NCBI GenBank assembly: GCA_036835325.1
Contig: DAITMF010000011.1
Location: forward strand, 11,652 to 75,651
Origin: CAMCHP01 sp036835325
Lineage (GTDB): Bacteria > Bacteroidota > Bacteroidia > Flavobacteriales_D > Sanyastnellaceae
Direction of reading: 5' to 3'
DNA length: 64,000 nt
A model generated the notes under the pieces. That model was not told the DNA's origin. It saw only the letters and a program-made list of their open reading frames with translations, and ran no database searches. This document shows positions 7,614-15,987 of this stretch, in pieces (positions within the stretch are counted from its first letter, which is position 1; every line of letters begins with the position of its first letter). The translations under genes and the position numbers were made by a program.

Positions 7614-8294
7614 ATGGAATTGACTTGGTACGGACATTCATGCTTCCTGCTGGAAACCGGCGGAAAGCGGATTCTTTTTGACCCCTTTATTTCTCCAAAC
7701 CCCAAGGCTGCGCACATTGATGTGGCCGCATTGAGGGCTGACTACATTTTGCTTTCACACGGCCATGCTGACCATGTTGCCGATGCTGAGCAGATTGCGA
7801 AACAGAGCGACGCTACTCTTGTGAGCAACTTTGAAATCGTAAGCTGGTACCAAGAAAAAGGCATCGAAAAAGTGTGGCCATTCAACATCGGTGGCCAACA
7901 CCGCTTTGAGTGGGGAACCGTTCGGTACGTCAACGCCGTGCATTCGAGCGTGCTTCCTGACGGAAGCAACGGCGGCAATTCAGGTGGTTTTATCATCGAT
8001 TGCGCCGAAGGACGACTGTACTTTGCCGGTGACACTGCACTTCACATGGACATGGAGCTCATCGGGCGGTTTTGGAAGCCCAATGTGGCCATACTGCCCA
8101 TAGGCGACAATTTTACCATGGGTGTTGAAGATGCCATTCGCTGTTCAGAAATGATTCAGTGCAAAAAAATTGTTGGAATGCACTACGGAACCTTTCCGTA
8201 CATTGAAATAGACACAGCAGAAGCTCAACAACAATTTGCTGACGCGGGTGCTGAATTGATCGTGTTTGCCATCGGCGAACGTAAAGCTGTATAG
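7614..8294 (+). CDS. Metal-dependent hydrolase, MBL fold (UPF0173/UlaG-like)
   Basis: The 226-residue protein begins MELTWYGHSCFLLETGGKRI, typical of UPF0173 proteins. It has the metal-binding signature SHGHADHVADAE (HxHxDH), a second-shell NAVHSSV and FAGDTALHMDME, and a final GMHYGTFP. These are metallo-beta-lactamase fold hydrolases related to L-ascorbate-6-phosphate lactonase; the true substrate of UPF0173 members is not settled. The gene ends one base before parA starts and so is probably first in the operon that runs to wbqC. A link to chromosome partition is not implied. Confidence 0.85.
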   Translation: MELTWYGHSCFLLETGGKRILFDPFISPNPKAAHIDVAALRADYILLSHGHADHVADAEQIAKQSDATLVSNFEIVSWYQEKGIEKVWPFNIGGQHRFEWGTVRYVNAVHSSVLPDGSNGGNSGGFIIDCAEGRLYFAGDTALHMDMELIGRFWKPNVAILPIGDNFTMGVEDAIRCSEMIQCKKIVGMHYGTFPYIEIDTAEAQQQFADAGAELIVFAIGERKAV

Positions 8295-8295
8295 T

Positions 8296-9108
8296 ATGGG
8301 GAAGATCATTGCCATCGCAAACCAAAAAGGAGGAGTTGGAAAAACCACCTCGGCCATCAACATCGCGGCATGCCTTGGTGTGCTAGAATACAAAACACTC
8401 CTCGTCGACGCTGACCCGCAAGCCAATGCCACATCAGGTGTGGGCATTGACCCCAAAAGCGTTGACAAGAGCATTTATGAGTGTTTGATCGATAAAATCG
8501 ACATCCAAACGGCCATCATCAGCACGAGCAGTCCGAATCTTGATTTGATACCCGCGCACATCGACTTGGTGGGAGCTGAGATTGAACTCATCAACATGCC
8601 CAACCGTGAATACATGATGCGCCAAGCACTTGCCACGGTTAAAGACGATTATGACTTTGTGATCATCGATTGTTCACCCTCCTTGGGCTTGATTACAATC
8701 AACGCGCTGACGGCTGCTGACTCAACCATCATTCCGGTTCAATGCGAGTACTTCGCATTGGAGGGGTTGGGCAAGCTCCTTAATACCATCAAAATTGTGC
8801 AGAGCAAATTGAACCCCGATTTGGGCATCGAGGGCATACTCTTGACGATGTACGATACGCGCTTGCGGTTGGCCAATCAAGTGGTTGAAGAGGTGCGCAT
8901 GCACTTTCAAGAAATGGTGTTTGACACCATCATTCACCGAAATACGCGCTTGGGAGAAGCCCCGAGCTATGGAGAAACGATTATTATGCACGATGCAAGT
9001 AGCAAAGGAACCATCAACTACTTGAACCTGACGCGTGAAATCCTCCAAAAGAATGAACTGACGCGCATTCGCGACAACGAGAAATACATCGATCTCAGCA
9101 ATGGCTAA
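8296..9108 (+). CDS. parA: Chromosome-partitioning ATPase ParA/Soj
   Basis: The 270-residue ATPase has the deviant Walker A motif KGGVGKTTSAIN right after MGKIIAIANQ, then LLVDADPQANAT and the Walker B-type VIIDCSPSLG. In chromosomal ParABS systems it forms DNA-bound ATP dimers along which ParB-parS complexes move. ATG at 8296 gives the standard N-terminus; an upstream in-frame start at 8266 would lie inside the preceding gene. The 3' end overlaps parB by 8 nt. No parS-like site was found in the window, so the sites presumably lie nearer the origin. Confidence 0.95.
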   Translation: MGKIIAIANQKGGVGKTTSAINIAACLGVLEYKTLLVDADPQANATSGVGIDPKSVDKSIYECLIDKIDIQTAIISTSSPNLDLIPAHIDLVGAEIELINMPNREYMMRQALATVKDDYDFVIIDCSPSLGLITINALTAADSTIIPVQCEYFALEGLGKLLNTIKIVQSKLNPDLGIEGILLTMYDTRLRLANQVVEEVRMHFQEMVFDTIIHRNTRLGEAPSYGETIIMHDASSKGTINYLNLTREILQKNELTRIRDNEKYIDLSNG

Positions 9109-9994
9109 GCGGCAGGCACTGGGTCGTGGGCTAAGTGCCCTGCTCGAAAATGCCGCTTCGGCTCCCGAGTCAAAACCCGTCGAGAAAGGAAGCATCGGTA
9201 ACGTCGCAGGCAATATCGCTCTACTGCGCATAGCGCAAATTGAAGCGAACCCATGGCAGCCACGGAGCACCTTCAACGAAGAGGCCTTGGAAGAACTCGC
9301 TGCGTCGATTGCCGAATTGGGTATCATTCAGCCAATCACCGTTCGAAGACTGTCGGCCAACCGCTACCAGCTCATTAGCGGTGAACGTCGATTTCGGGCA
9401 TCGCAAATCGCAGAGCTCGAAGAGATACCGGCCTATGTGCGCACGGCAAACGATCAAGAGATGCTCGAAATGGCACTCGTTGAGAACATTCAACGGGAAA
9501 ACCTCGATGCCATCGAAATTGCCATCAGTTACCAACGGCTGATGGATGAATGCTCGCTCACCCAAGATGCGCTCAGTGAACGTGTCGGTAAAAACAGAGC
9601 CACCATTGCCAACTACCTCCGTTTGTTGAAGCTTCCGGCCGACATCCAAATTGCGATCATTGAGAAAAAGCTTTCGATGGGGCATGCACGCGCCCTCATT
9701 AATGTTGAAGACCCGAAGGTGCAAAAGAGCATCACACAGAAAGTGATCAAAGAAGAGCTAAGTGTTCGGCAAACTGAAGAACTCGTCCGTGCAGCGCGGT
9801 CGGATAGCAACGAACGCAATGCAACAAAAGCACAGGGTTTGTCGTTCGAACATCAGAAAATGCGCGCCGACCTTCGCTTGCGACTCGGTCGTCAGGTTGA
9901 GCTGAAAACCAAAGACGATGGCAGCGGAAAAGTTGAAATCCGCTTCGAGAACGACGATGACCTGCGCCGCCTCATTGAAGTATTGAACGCTTGA
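9101..9994 (+). CDS. parB: Chromosome-partitioning protein ParB/Spo0J
   Basis: The 297-residue protein starts MAKRQALGRGLSALLE, the conserved ParA-contacting N-terminus. The CTP-binding ParB domain follows, with NPWQPRSTF, the GERRFRA box and ENIQRENLDAIE. Then comes the helix-turn-helix (LTQDALSERVGKNRATIANY) and the dimerisation tail ending RFENDDDLRRLIEVL. By family it binds parS, spreads as a CTP clamp and stimulates ParA. It overlaps parA by 8 nt, and its own stop overlaps the TTG start of the next gene, so expression is tightly coupled. Confidence 0.95.
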   Translation: MAKRQALGRGLSALLENAASAPESKPVEKGSIGNVAGNIALLRIAQIEANPWQPRSTFNEEALEELAASIAELGIIQPITVRRLSANRYQLISGERRFRASQIAELEEIPAYVRTANDQEMLEMALVENIQRENLDAIEIAISYQRLMDECSLTQDALSERVGKNRATIANYLRLLKLPADIQIAIIEKKLSMGHARALINVEDPKVQKSITQKVIKEELSVRQTEELVRAARSDSNERNATKAQGLSFEHQKMRADLRLRLGRQVELKTKDDGSGKVEIRFENDDDLRRLIEVLNA

Positions 9995-10542
9995 AATTCT
10001 GTGCTATACTCGTATTCCTCTTCGTCTCGTTTAGTGGCGTAAAGAGCTATGGTCAAAACGACAGCTTACCTGCCGTTGACACCCTGTTCATGGCACCTGC
10101 CCGCGAACACTCTGTGCGCCGAGCCACCGTTATGAGTGCAGTGTTGCCTGGTTTGGGTCAGGCGTACAACAAAAAGTACTGGAAGGTTCCAATCGTATAT
10201 GCAGGGATAGGAACCTGCGTGTTCTTCATCGCTGACAACACCAAGAACTATCGGTATTTCCGCGATGCCTTGATCGCCGAAACCGACAATGACCCGCTGA
10301 CCATCAATCCAACCGGCGCGCCCGCTGCTACCATTCGTCCTGTAATGGAACAGTACCGCCAATGGCTTGATCTGTCGTACATTTCTTTGGCAGTTGTGTA
10401 TGCATTGAACATCATCGATGCGCACGTTGACGCTCACCTTTTCTACTTCGACGTGGGTGAAGACCTACAAGCCAGCATCCGTCCGTCGGCCATACTTACC
10501 CCTCGTCCGAATCCCGGAATACGCCTCACCATTAATTTCTAA
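9991..10542 (+). CDS. DUF5683 domain membrane protein
   Basis: The 183-residue protein has a signal peptide (FCAILVFLFVSFSGVKSYGQ). It then has the DUF5683 core: RRATVMSAVLPGLGQAYNKK, KVPIVYAGIGTCVFF and a second hydrophobic segment, LSYISLAVVYALNIIDAHVD. The function of this family is unknown. In Bacteroidota it is usually found next to parB and dapB, as here. Translation starts at TTG 9991, which overlaps the parB stop (TTGA). With two hydrophobic segments after the signal it is probably membrane embedded, possibly as a beta or mixed outer-membrane protein. Confidence 0.82.
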   Translation: MKFCAILVFLFVSFSGVKSYGQNDSLPAVDTLFMAPAREHSVRRATVMSAVLPGLGQAYNKKYWKVPIVYAGIGTCVFFIADNTKNYRYFRDALIAETDNDPLTINPTGAPAATIRPVMEQYRQWLDLSYISLAVVYALNIIDAHVDAHLFYFDVGEDLQASIRPSAILTPRPNPGIRLTINF

Positions 10543-10551
10543 TTTAGACGC

Positions 10552-11262
10552 ATGAAGGTGGCAATCATCGGATACGGCAAAATGGGACAGGTTATTGAAC
10601 CCATTTTAGTGGCGCGTGGTCACAACGTTGCGGCGCGCTACCGCTCGACCGATGCTTGGAGAAGCGCTGACTTGCACGGCATCGACCTTGCCATCGAATT
10701 CACCCATCCATCAGCAGCCGCGAGCAACCTTGAAGCGTGTTTGGAAGCTGGAATTCCCGTTGTCACGGGCACCACGGGTTGGTACGACCAACTTCCATCC
10801 ATCCGCAAAAAAACAGAAGAAAAAAACGGAGCCATCTTCTACGCCAGCAACTTTAGCTTAGGCGTCAACCTCTTTAATGAAATTGTGCGCCAAGCCGCGA
10901 CGCTCTTTGCCGAACATGCCGCGTATCTACCAGCCCTGAAAGAAATCCATCACATTCATAAAAAAGACGCCCCAAGCGGAACCGCCTTGACACTTGCTGA
11001 AAGTGTTTTGTCGGCCTACAACAAGCTTCACGGTTGGACGCTCGACGGCGCTTCAAACGCACTGCACATTGAGGCGCTTCGCGAAGGCGACGTGAAAGGG
11101 TACCACGAAGTACAATTCAATAGCACCACTGACCGCATTGTGTTATCGCATGAAGCCCACAGCCGTGATGGCTTTGCACTCGGCGCCGTTTTGGCAGCTG
11201 AATGGCTGCTGGGAAAGCATGGCGTTTTTGGCATGCGTGACCTTTTGAACTTACACCAATGA
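10552..11262 (+). CDS. dapB: 4-hydroxy-tetrahydrodipicolinate reductase
   Basis: The 236-residue protein reduces HTPA to tetrahydrodipicolinate with NAD(P)H, on the lysine and diaminopimelate pathway. The nucleotide loop is IIGYGKMGQVIEPI. VVTGTTGWYD and the active-site block EIHHIHKKDAPSGTA (about residues 140-154) are the DapB signatures. The C-terminus (SRDGFALGAVLAAEWLLGK) is normal. It follows DUF5683 by 9 nt and overlaps lepB by 4 nt (ATGA at 11259-11262). The diaminopimelate made here feeds peptidoglycan. Confidence 0.95.
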   Translation: MKVAIIGYGKMGQVIEPILVARGHNVAARYRSTDAWRSADLHGIDLAIEFTHPSAAASNLEACLEAGIPVVTGTTGWYDQLPSIRKKTEEKNGAIFYASNFSLGVNLFNEIVRQAATLFAEHAAYLPALKEIHHIHKKDAPSGTALTLAESVLSAYNKLHGWTLDGASNALHIEALREGDVKGYHEVQFNSTTDRIVLSHEAHSRDGFALGAVLAAEWLLGKHGVFGMRDLLNLHQ

Positions 11263-12863
11263 ACGTAGCTGAAATTCTAATTGTACTGCTGTTTGCGCAG
11301 TATTTCGTCACACTCCCGATGATCTTCAAGAAGGGAGGAAAACCCATGTGGCATGGTTTTGTGCCCGTTTTGCAATTCTTGACCTTTCTGAAGCTCATCA
11401 AGCGCCCGTGGTACTGGTTGCTGTTGCTGCTCGTTCCGGGTGTTAACCTTTTGGTTCTGGTGATCATGAACGTTGAATTGGGCTTGGCCTTCAACAAACG
11501 TTCGGTCAAAGAACAGTGGTACTTTGGCGCCCTCCCATGGGTTGCCCTTGCTGATATGGCCTTTCGGATGAGCAACATCAAGTATGTCGGTCCGCGCGAT
11601 TGGAGCAAAGTCAAAAAAACCATGGTTCGCGAATGGGGAGAAGCCATCTTGTTTGCCGTAATCGCTGCCACAGTCATACGCTCAATGTTTTTCGAAGCGT
11701 TCACCATTCCAACCGGTTCGATGGAAGGTTCGATGCTCGTGGGCGACTACCTGTTCGTTAGCAAAATGAGCTACGGCGCAAAGCTGCCGCAAACGCCTCT
11801 TTCGGTGCCGTTCATTCACAATGCGATGCCCGGTTCGCTTCGGAATTCATACGTAGAATGGGTGCAACTGCCTTACTGGAGGCTCCCGGGACTTGGAGGA
11901 GTTGATCGGTACGACCCGGTAGTGTTCAACTTCCCTCATGGAGACACTGTGCTCGTGCACCCCGCCTTGGTCGGACACGACTACTACGCGCGAATTCGCG
12001 ACAAAGGCGTTGATTTGGCGCGCAGCTACGAGATATACTGGAACAATCCGGAAGCTTACAATGACCAAGCTCGAGCCTTCTTCAAAAACTACCCCAAATC
12101 GCCCATCGACATTAAAGGAAGACCCATCGACAAGGCTGAAAACTACATCAAACGCTGCATGGGCTTGCCGGGTGAAACCCTTGAACTGCGCGATCGCTTA
12201 GTGTACATCAACGGCAACCTCGTAGAAAATCCTGAGCACACGCAGTTTGACTACACCATGGTGCTGAAAAACGTAGCCATGATCAACAAGGTCAAAGAAA
12301 CACTCGGACTTACCAATGTTGATTTCGACAAAATCGCCGGAACCAACCAGATCAACGAAACCAGCGTTTCTTTGACCAACGGCGAAGCTGAAAAGCTCCA
12401 AGCCATGGGTGTGCTCGACACCTTGTTCCTTGAAGATCAAACCCGTCTTCGTGGAACATTGTCTATTTTCCCGAATTCACTCGATGAGCCGTATGTCAAT
12501 TGGGACAGCAACAACCTCGGTCCGATCTGGATACCGAAGGCCGGTGAATCGGTAGAGCTGAACCTTGCCAATCTTCCGCTGTACCGCCGTGCGATTGGTG
12601 TGTATGAAGGCAATGACCTTGAAGTTCGCGAAGGGCAAATCTTCATCAATGGCGCAGTCGCTACAGCCTACACCTTCAAGCTGAACTACTATTGGATGAT
12701 GGGCGACAACCGCCACAACTCAGCCGATTCGCGCTTTTGGGGATTTGTTCCTGAAACCCATGTAGTTGGAAAGGCTGTGTTCACGTGGTTCTCGAAAGAG
12801 AATGTAAACGACCACGGGTCTGACCGCTACCGCACCGAACGCATGTTCAGGTTGGTAAACTGA
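11259..12863 (+). CDS. lepB: Signal peptidase I, long Bacteroidota form
   Basis: The 534-residue protein is much longer than E. coli LepB (324). It opens with two or three membrane segments (residues 1-90) including PWYWLLLLLVPGVNLLVLVI, a DUF5684-like front seen in Bacteroidota. The peptidase part has the catalytic serine in FTIPTGSMEGSMLVGDYLFV (about residue 153), then YIKRCMGLPGETLEL and the last box MGDNRHNSADSRFWGFVP. A large insertion separates the boxes, which is usual in this phylum. It removes signal peptides from exported proteins, including the T9SS substrates in this window. It overlaps both neighbours. Confidence 0.94.
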   Translation: MNVAEILIVLLFAQYFVTLPMIFKKGGKPMWHGFVPVLQFLTFLKLIKRPWYWLLLLLVPGVNLLVLVIMNVELGLAFNKRSVKEQWYFGALPWVALADMAFRMSNIKYVGPRDWSKVKKTMVREWGEAILFAVIAATVIRSMFFEAFTIPTGSMEGSMLVGDYLFVSKMSYGAKLPQTPLSVPFIHNAMPGSLRNSYVEWVQLPYWRLPGLGGVDRYDPVVFNFPHGDTVLVHPALVGHDYYARIRDKGVDLARSYEIYWNNPEAYNDQARAFFKNYPKSPIDIKGRPIDKAENYIKRCMGLPGETLELRDRLVYINGNLVENPEHTQFDYTMVLKNVAMINKVKETLGLTNVDFDKIAGTNQINETSVSLTNGEAEKLQAMGVLDTLFLEDQTRLRGTLSIFPNSLDEPYVNWDSNNLGPIWIPKAGESVELNLANLPLYRRAIGVYEGNDLEVREGQIFINGAVATAYTFKLNYYWMMGDNRHNSADSRFWGFVPETHVVGKAVFTWFSKENVNDHGSDRYRTERMFRLVN

Positions 12864-13456
12864 TGGTTGTACTGCCGCTTTGCTGTTTTCCCGATCGTTT
12901 GTGGTTTGCACGCTACCGCGGCGCAGACAGTGTGGTGATTGACTTGGGTGAACACTACGTGAAGCAGAGCTACCGCAACAGGTTTACCTTGATGGGCTCC
13001 CATGGCCCCTTCGTTTGCACCGCGCGTGTTCAGGGGCAGAAGGGCCAAAAAATGGCCATGTCTGACATCGCATTGGTTGACGACGAATGGCGACGGGTGG
13101 CACTTCGCGGACTGCGTTCGTCGTATGCCCGCTCACCTTTTTGGGAGCACTATGCAGAACGCATTGAATCCATCATTCTGCACAAACATGAGCGCCTCGT
13201 CGATCTCAATCGTGCTGCGTTGGATTTTCTTTTGGATGGGATGGGGATGGTCGAAAAGCACCGCTTCAGTGACTGGTATGTCGAGGTGGATGAGGGATGG
13301 ATGGATTTCAGGATGGATGCTGAGCCCGGCTGCGAAGAAAATCATTTGCCTGCCTACCCTCAGGTGTTTGAAGACCGTCATGGCTTTGTTGGCGGATTGT
13401 CAGCGCTTGACCTTTTGCTCAACACCGGTCCGGAGGCCCTAAACTACCTCGGTTGA
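12863..13456 (+). CDS. WbqC family protein
   Basis: The 197-residue protein matches the WbqC-like family: FPDRLWFARYRGA, then EHYVKQSYRNRFTLMGSHGP, LRSSYARSPFWEHYAERI and GLSALDLLLNTGPEA. Family members occur in O-antigen clusters and in this Bacteroidota operon; the activity is not established. The start codon overlaps the lepB stop by one base (TGATG). It is the last gene of the operon that begins at 7614. Its TGA directly abuts the stop of the convergent toxin-like gene at 13457, with no bases between them. The sequence holds a GGATGGATGG motif at 13295. Confidence 0.85.
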   Translation: MVVLPLCCFPDRLWFARYRGADSVVIDLGEHYVKQSYRNRFTLMGSHGPFVCTARVQGQKGQKMAMSDIALVDDEWRRVALRGLRSSYARSPFWEHYAERIESIILHKHERLVDLNRAALDFLLDGMGMVEKHRFSDWYVEVDEGWMDFRMDAEPGCEENHLPAYPQVFEDRHGFVGGLSALDLLLNTGPEALNYLG

Positions 13457-13741
13457 TTAGCTTTTGTCAAGGATGACATCGAGAATGATGACCCGCTTTT
13501 CTTCTACTTTGTAATAGATGCGGTAGTTCCATGCCAGCACTGAATAGTAATCTCCTTCCAAGCTGAAAAATTTGGCTTTTCGTGCACTTTGGATGGGGTT
13601 TGAGGAAAGCCGGCGAATGACTTGAAGAATCACGCCACGGGCTTCTTCAGCACCAATGAGCGAGGTTGACTTCACATTCTCCAACACGCGGCGAAGCGAA
13701 TTCACCGCGCGATCACAGAATACGATTTTGTACTGGCTCAT
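13457..13741 (-). CDS. RelE/ParE-family toxin-like protein without a visible antitoxin
   Basis: The 94-residue protein starts MSQYKIVFCDRAVNSLRRVL. It has the ParE/RelE layout of two helices followed by a beta sheet: GVILQVIRRLSSNP, ARKAKFFSLEGDYYSVLAWN, then YRIYYKVEEKRVIILDVI. ParE toxins poison gyrase and RelE toxins cut mRNA; which applies is not clear. ATG 13741 is supported by the -7 box at 13746-13753, and the longer frame to 13825 has no match. The 25 bases upstream leave no room for an antitoxin gene, and none lies downstream. It may be a solitary toxin fold doing another job. Confidence 0.75.
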   Translation of the reverse strand: MSQYKIVFCDRAVNSLRRVLENVKSTSLIGAEEARGVILQVIRRLSSNPIQSARKAKFFSLEGDYYSVLAWNYRIYYKVEEKRVIILDVILDKS

Positions 13742-13745
13742 GCTG

Positions 13746-13753
13746 CAAAGATA
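13746..13753 (-). promoter_or_regulatory. -7 box of the ParE-like gene
   Basis: TATCTTTG on the minus strand, a perfect TAnnTTTG, ends 4 nt before the ATG at 13741. The -33 region would lie in the 3' end of the upstream gene and shows no TTTG. The transcript would start at or next to the A of the ATG. Confidence 0.55.
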
Positions 13754-13766
13754 CAACGAGTTTGGT

Positions 13767-15017
13767 TCATGATAAAGCTTGGTCGAGGTCGGCAATGAGA
13801 TCTGTATAATGCTCAACGCCCACACTCAGTCGAATCAGGCTTGAAGTGATTCCCATAGCCGCTTTCAAATCGGCATCAACATCGGCGTGGGTCATGGTGG
13901 CGGGGTGCTCAGCCAAGCTCTCGGTTGAACCAAGGCTCACCGCCAGATGCACCAGCTTCAGTTTATTCAAGAAACGGAAGGCCTCAGGCTCTCCTCCCTT
14001 GACGTGGAATGACAGCATGGCGCCACCTGTTAGGCACTGTCGCTTGAAAATCTCGTGCTGATGGCCATCGGCTTCGGTAAGGTGCCCCAGGTAGTACACC
14101 TTCTCCACCGCGGGGTGATCGCGCAAAAAGTCAGCCACCTTCGAAGCGTTGGCGGCCTGTTGATCCATCCGAACCTTGAGTGTTTCGAGGCTTCGCATGA
14201 GCAACCAACCCGTCCATGGGCCTGCCATGCTCCCTAAGAAGGTTCGAAGGGTTCGAACAGGGGTCATGACTTCTTTCGATCCAAGGCAAGCGCCTGCAAT
14301 GACATCGGAATGCCCACCGATGTACTTTGTAGCTGAATACAGCACCAAGTCAGCACCAAGTTTCAAAGGGTGCTGCCAAACCGGCCCCATGTAGGTGTTG
14401 TCAACGGCAACCAGCACCTTGCGGTCGGGCGTACTGAACTGGCGGGCTACGTCTACCACACAGGCAATATCAATGAGGTGATTGGTAGGGTTCGCCGGAG
14501 TCTCAACGTACACCATTTTGAGTTTTTCAGGGCCCGCTTCGCGGATGATCTCAGCGATGCGCTCGCAATCGTCCCAAGGATTGAAGCCAACCGCTTTAAC
14601 GCCCAAGCGATGGAGGACGTGTTTCACAAAATGGTCGGTTCCGCCGTAGAGCGGGTTGCTGTGTAACACAACATCGCCAGGACTCAAGTACGCAAGCAAC
14701 ATGGTAGAAATGGCCGACATGCCGCTTTCGAAAACAGCGCATTCCTCCGCTTCATCCCATAAACACAAGCGGTTCTCGAGAATTTCAAGGTCGGGGTTGT
14801 TGAGACGGCTGTAGATCAAACCGAGTTTCTCATCGGGTTCTTGCTCGCGGATGCCGTAGGCTACCTCGAAGAAGCGTTTGCCTTCTTCTGCCGTTTTAAA
14901 AACGAAGGTTGATGTTTGAAAAATCGGACATTTAATCGCGCCTTCAGACCACGAAGGCTCGTAGCCGTATGACATCATCAGCGACTCGGGCCGCATTCCT
15001 TTCTTGAAATCACTCAT
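13767..15017 (-). CDS. PLP-dependent Cys/Met metabolism enzyme (methionine gamma-lyase / cystathionine gamma-synthase family)
   Basis: The 416-residue protein carries the Cys/Met-metabolism PLP fold. GMSAISTMLLAYLSPGDVVL precedes the PLP-contacting YGGTDHF. VDNTYMGPVWQHPLKLGADL precedes the Schiff-base lysine in LYSATKYIGGHSD. AVSLGSTESLAEHPATMTHA and IRLSVGVEHYTDLI close the domain. It cleaves or forms C-S bonds in sulfur amino acids; the exact reaction cannot be told from sequence alone, though Bacteroidota members like this are usually called methionine gamma-lyase or a cystathionine lyase. ATG 15017 gives the family length; upstream extensions run into the divergent bamD promoter. Confidence 0.88.
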   Translation of the reverse strand: MSDFKKGMRPESLMMSYGYEPSWSEGAIKCPIFQTSTFVFKTAEEGKRFFEVAYGIREQEPDEKLGLIYSRLNNPDLEILENRLCLWDEAEECAVFESGMSAISTMLLAYLSPGDVVLHSNPLYGGTDHFVKHVLHRLGVKAVGFNPWDDCERIAEIIREAGPEKLKMVYVETPANPTNHLIDIACVVDVARQFSTPDRKVLVAVDNTYMGPVWQHPLKLGADLVLYSATKYIGGHSDVIAGACLGSKEVMTPVRTLRTFLGSMAGPWTGWLLMRSLETLKVRMDQQAANASKVADFLRDHPAVEKVYYLGHLTEADGHQHEIFKRQCLTGGAMLSFHVKGGEPEAFRFLNKLKLVHLAVSLGSTESLAEHPATMTHADVDADLKAAMGITSSLIRLSVGVEHYTDLIADLDQALS

Positions 15018-15018
15018 A

Positions 15019-15043
15019 CCGCAAAGGTAAAACCTTGGTGCGG
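15019..15043 (-). promoter_or_regulatory. -7 box inside an interrupted inverted repeat, promoter of the PLP enzyme gene
   Basis: TACCTTTG (15022-15029, minus strand) is a perfect -7 box ending 4 nt before the ATG at 15017. It lies inside an inverted repeat: CCGCA (15019-15023) with TGCGG (15039-15043), and AAGG (15024-15027) with CCTT (15033-15036), with a 2-nt bulge. This could be an operator covering the promoter. Confidence 0.45.
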
Positions 15044-15146
15044 CTTCAGATAGTTTACTGGTCACCCAAGCGATGAAGTTTTCAACGTATTCCAAAGCTG
15101 GGTGTGACCCTGCACAATACCTGCATGAAAGGCACGTTTGAATAGC

Positions 15147-15154
15147 TATCTTTG
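15147..15154 (+). promoter_or_regulatory. -7 box of bamD-rpoZ
   Basis: TATCTTTG, a perfect TAnnTTTG, lies 8 nt before ATG 15163. The -33 region is not recognisable at the usual distance. A second in-frame ATG at 15172 would leave a slightly longer leader. Confidence 0.5.
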
Positions 15155-15162
15155 CCCCGCTT

Positions 15163-15978
15163 ATGCGAAGTATGCGATTCCTCTTATTCTTGATTGGTGC
15201 AACAGCCATCACTGCATGCAGTGAGTACAACAAAGTGCTCAAGAGCAGTGACATTGATTACAAATACACCAAAGCCGTAGAGTACCTTGAAGAAGGCAAA
15301 TGCTTTCAAGCATTGCCCATTTTTGAAGAGCTGATTGGCCTTACCCGAGGTTCGCAACGCGCTGAGAAGATTTATTACTACCACGCCAAGTCGCACTATT
15401 GTGCAAACGACTTTTACATGGCGAATTACTACTTCAACAATTTCGTCAAGAACTACTCATTTTCGCCCTATGCCGAAGAATGTCAGTTCCTTGCGGCAAA
15501 GTGCAGTTACAACCTCTCCCCCAACTTTAGCCTTGACCAAACCGATACAAAACTCGCTTTGAACGAATTGCAATTGTTCATGGACAGGTACCCTTCGTCG
15601 ACGCTTCGAGACAGCTGCTCCACTATGATTACCACGCTGAACGGGAAATTGGAGAAAAAGAGCTACGAAGTTGCCAAGCTCTACGTGAAAACGGAGCAGT
15701 ACAAGAGCGCCACACTGGCCCTCCAAAATGCGATCAAAGACTTTCCAAACTCACCTTACAGAGAAGAAATGATGTTCTTGGTGATCAAATCAAGCTACCA
15801 ATACGCTGAACGCAGCATTGACGAGAAGAAATCTGAACGTTTTTCCGCAGCTATCGATCATTATTTTAACTTTGTATCCTATTTTCCCCAAAGCGCTTTC
15901 TTGAAAACAGCAGAAAACCTCTATGCTGGGTCGTTGAAAGAAATTGAACGGATGGAAAAGAAGAAAGACAATTTATAA
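15163..15978 (+). CDS. bamD: Outer-membrane assembly lipoprotein BamD
   Basis: The 271-residue protein has a lipoprotein signal ending ITAC (lipid-bearing Cys19), then SEYNKVLKSSDIDYKYTKA, typical of Bacteroidota BamD. The rest is tetratricopeptide-type helical repeats: ALPIFEELIGLTRGSQRAEK, YMANYYFNNFVKNYSFSPYA, and later SATLALQNAIKDFPNSPYRE and FVSYFPQSAFLKTA. BamD sits on the inner face of the outer membrane and helps BamA insert beta-barrels, a function needed by the T9SS translocon. The start could also be ATG 15172 (MRFLLF). rpoZ follows after 9 nt. Confidence 0.92.
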   Translation: MRSMRFLLFLIGATAITACSEYNKVLKSSDIDYKYTKAVEYLEEGKCFQALPIFEELIGLTRGSQRAEKIYYYHAKSHYCANDFYMANYYFNNFVKNYSFSPYAEECQFLAAKCSYNLSPNFSLDQTDTKLALNELQLFMDRYPSSTLRDSCSTMITTLNGKLEKKSYEVAKLYVKTEQYKSATLALQNAIKDFPNSPYREEMMFLVIKSSYQYAERSIDEKKSERFSAAIDHYFNFVSYFPQSAFLKTAENLYAGSLKEIERMEKKKDNL

Positions 15979-15987
15979 TCCGAACCC

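Noticed and set aside
14613..14624. GTGTTTCAC as a possible half parS site
   Set aside because: Only one half matches, it lies inside the PLP enzyme coding region, and the CACGTG core is missing.
13767..15254. Long N-terminal extensions of several genes (PLP enzyme to 15254, MauE-like to 27825, S46 to 47461, T9SS gene to 51119, helicase to 3664, msrB to 2391)
   Set aside because: The extra residues match no family, cross promoter boxes or neighbouring genes, and the chosen starts give a normal N-terminus or signal peptide.
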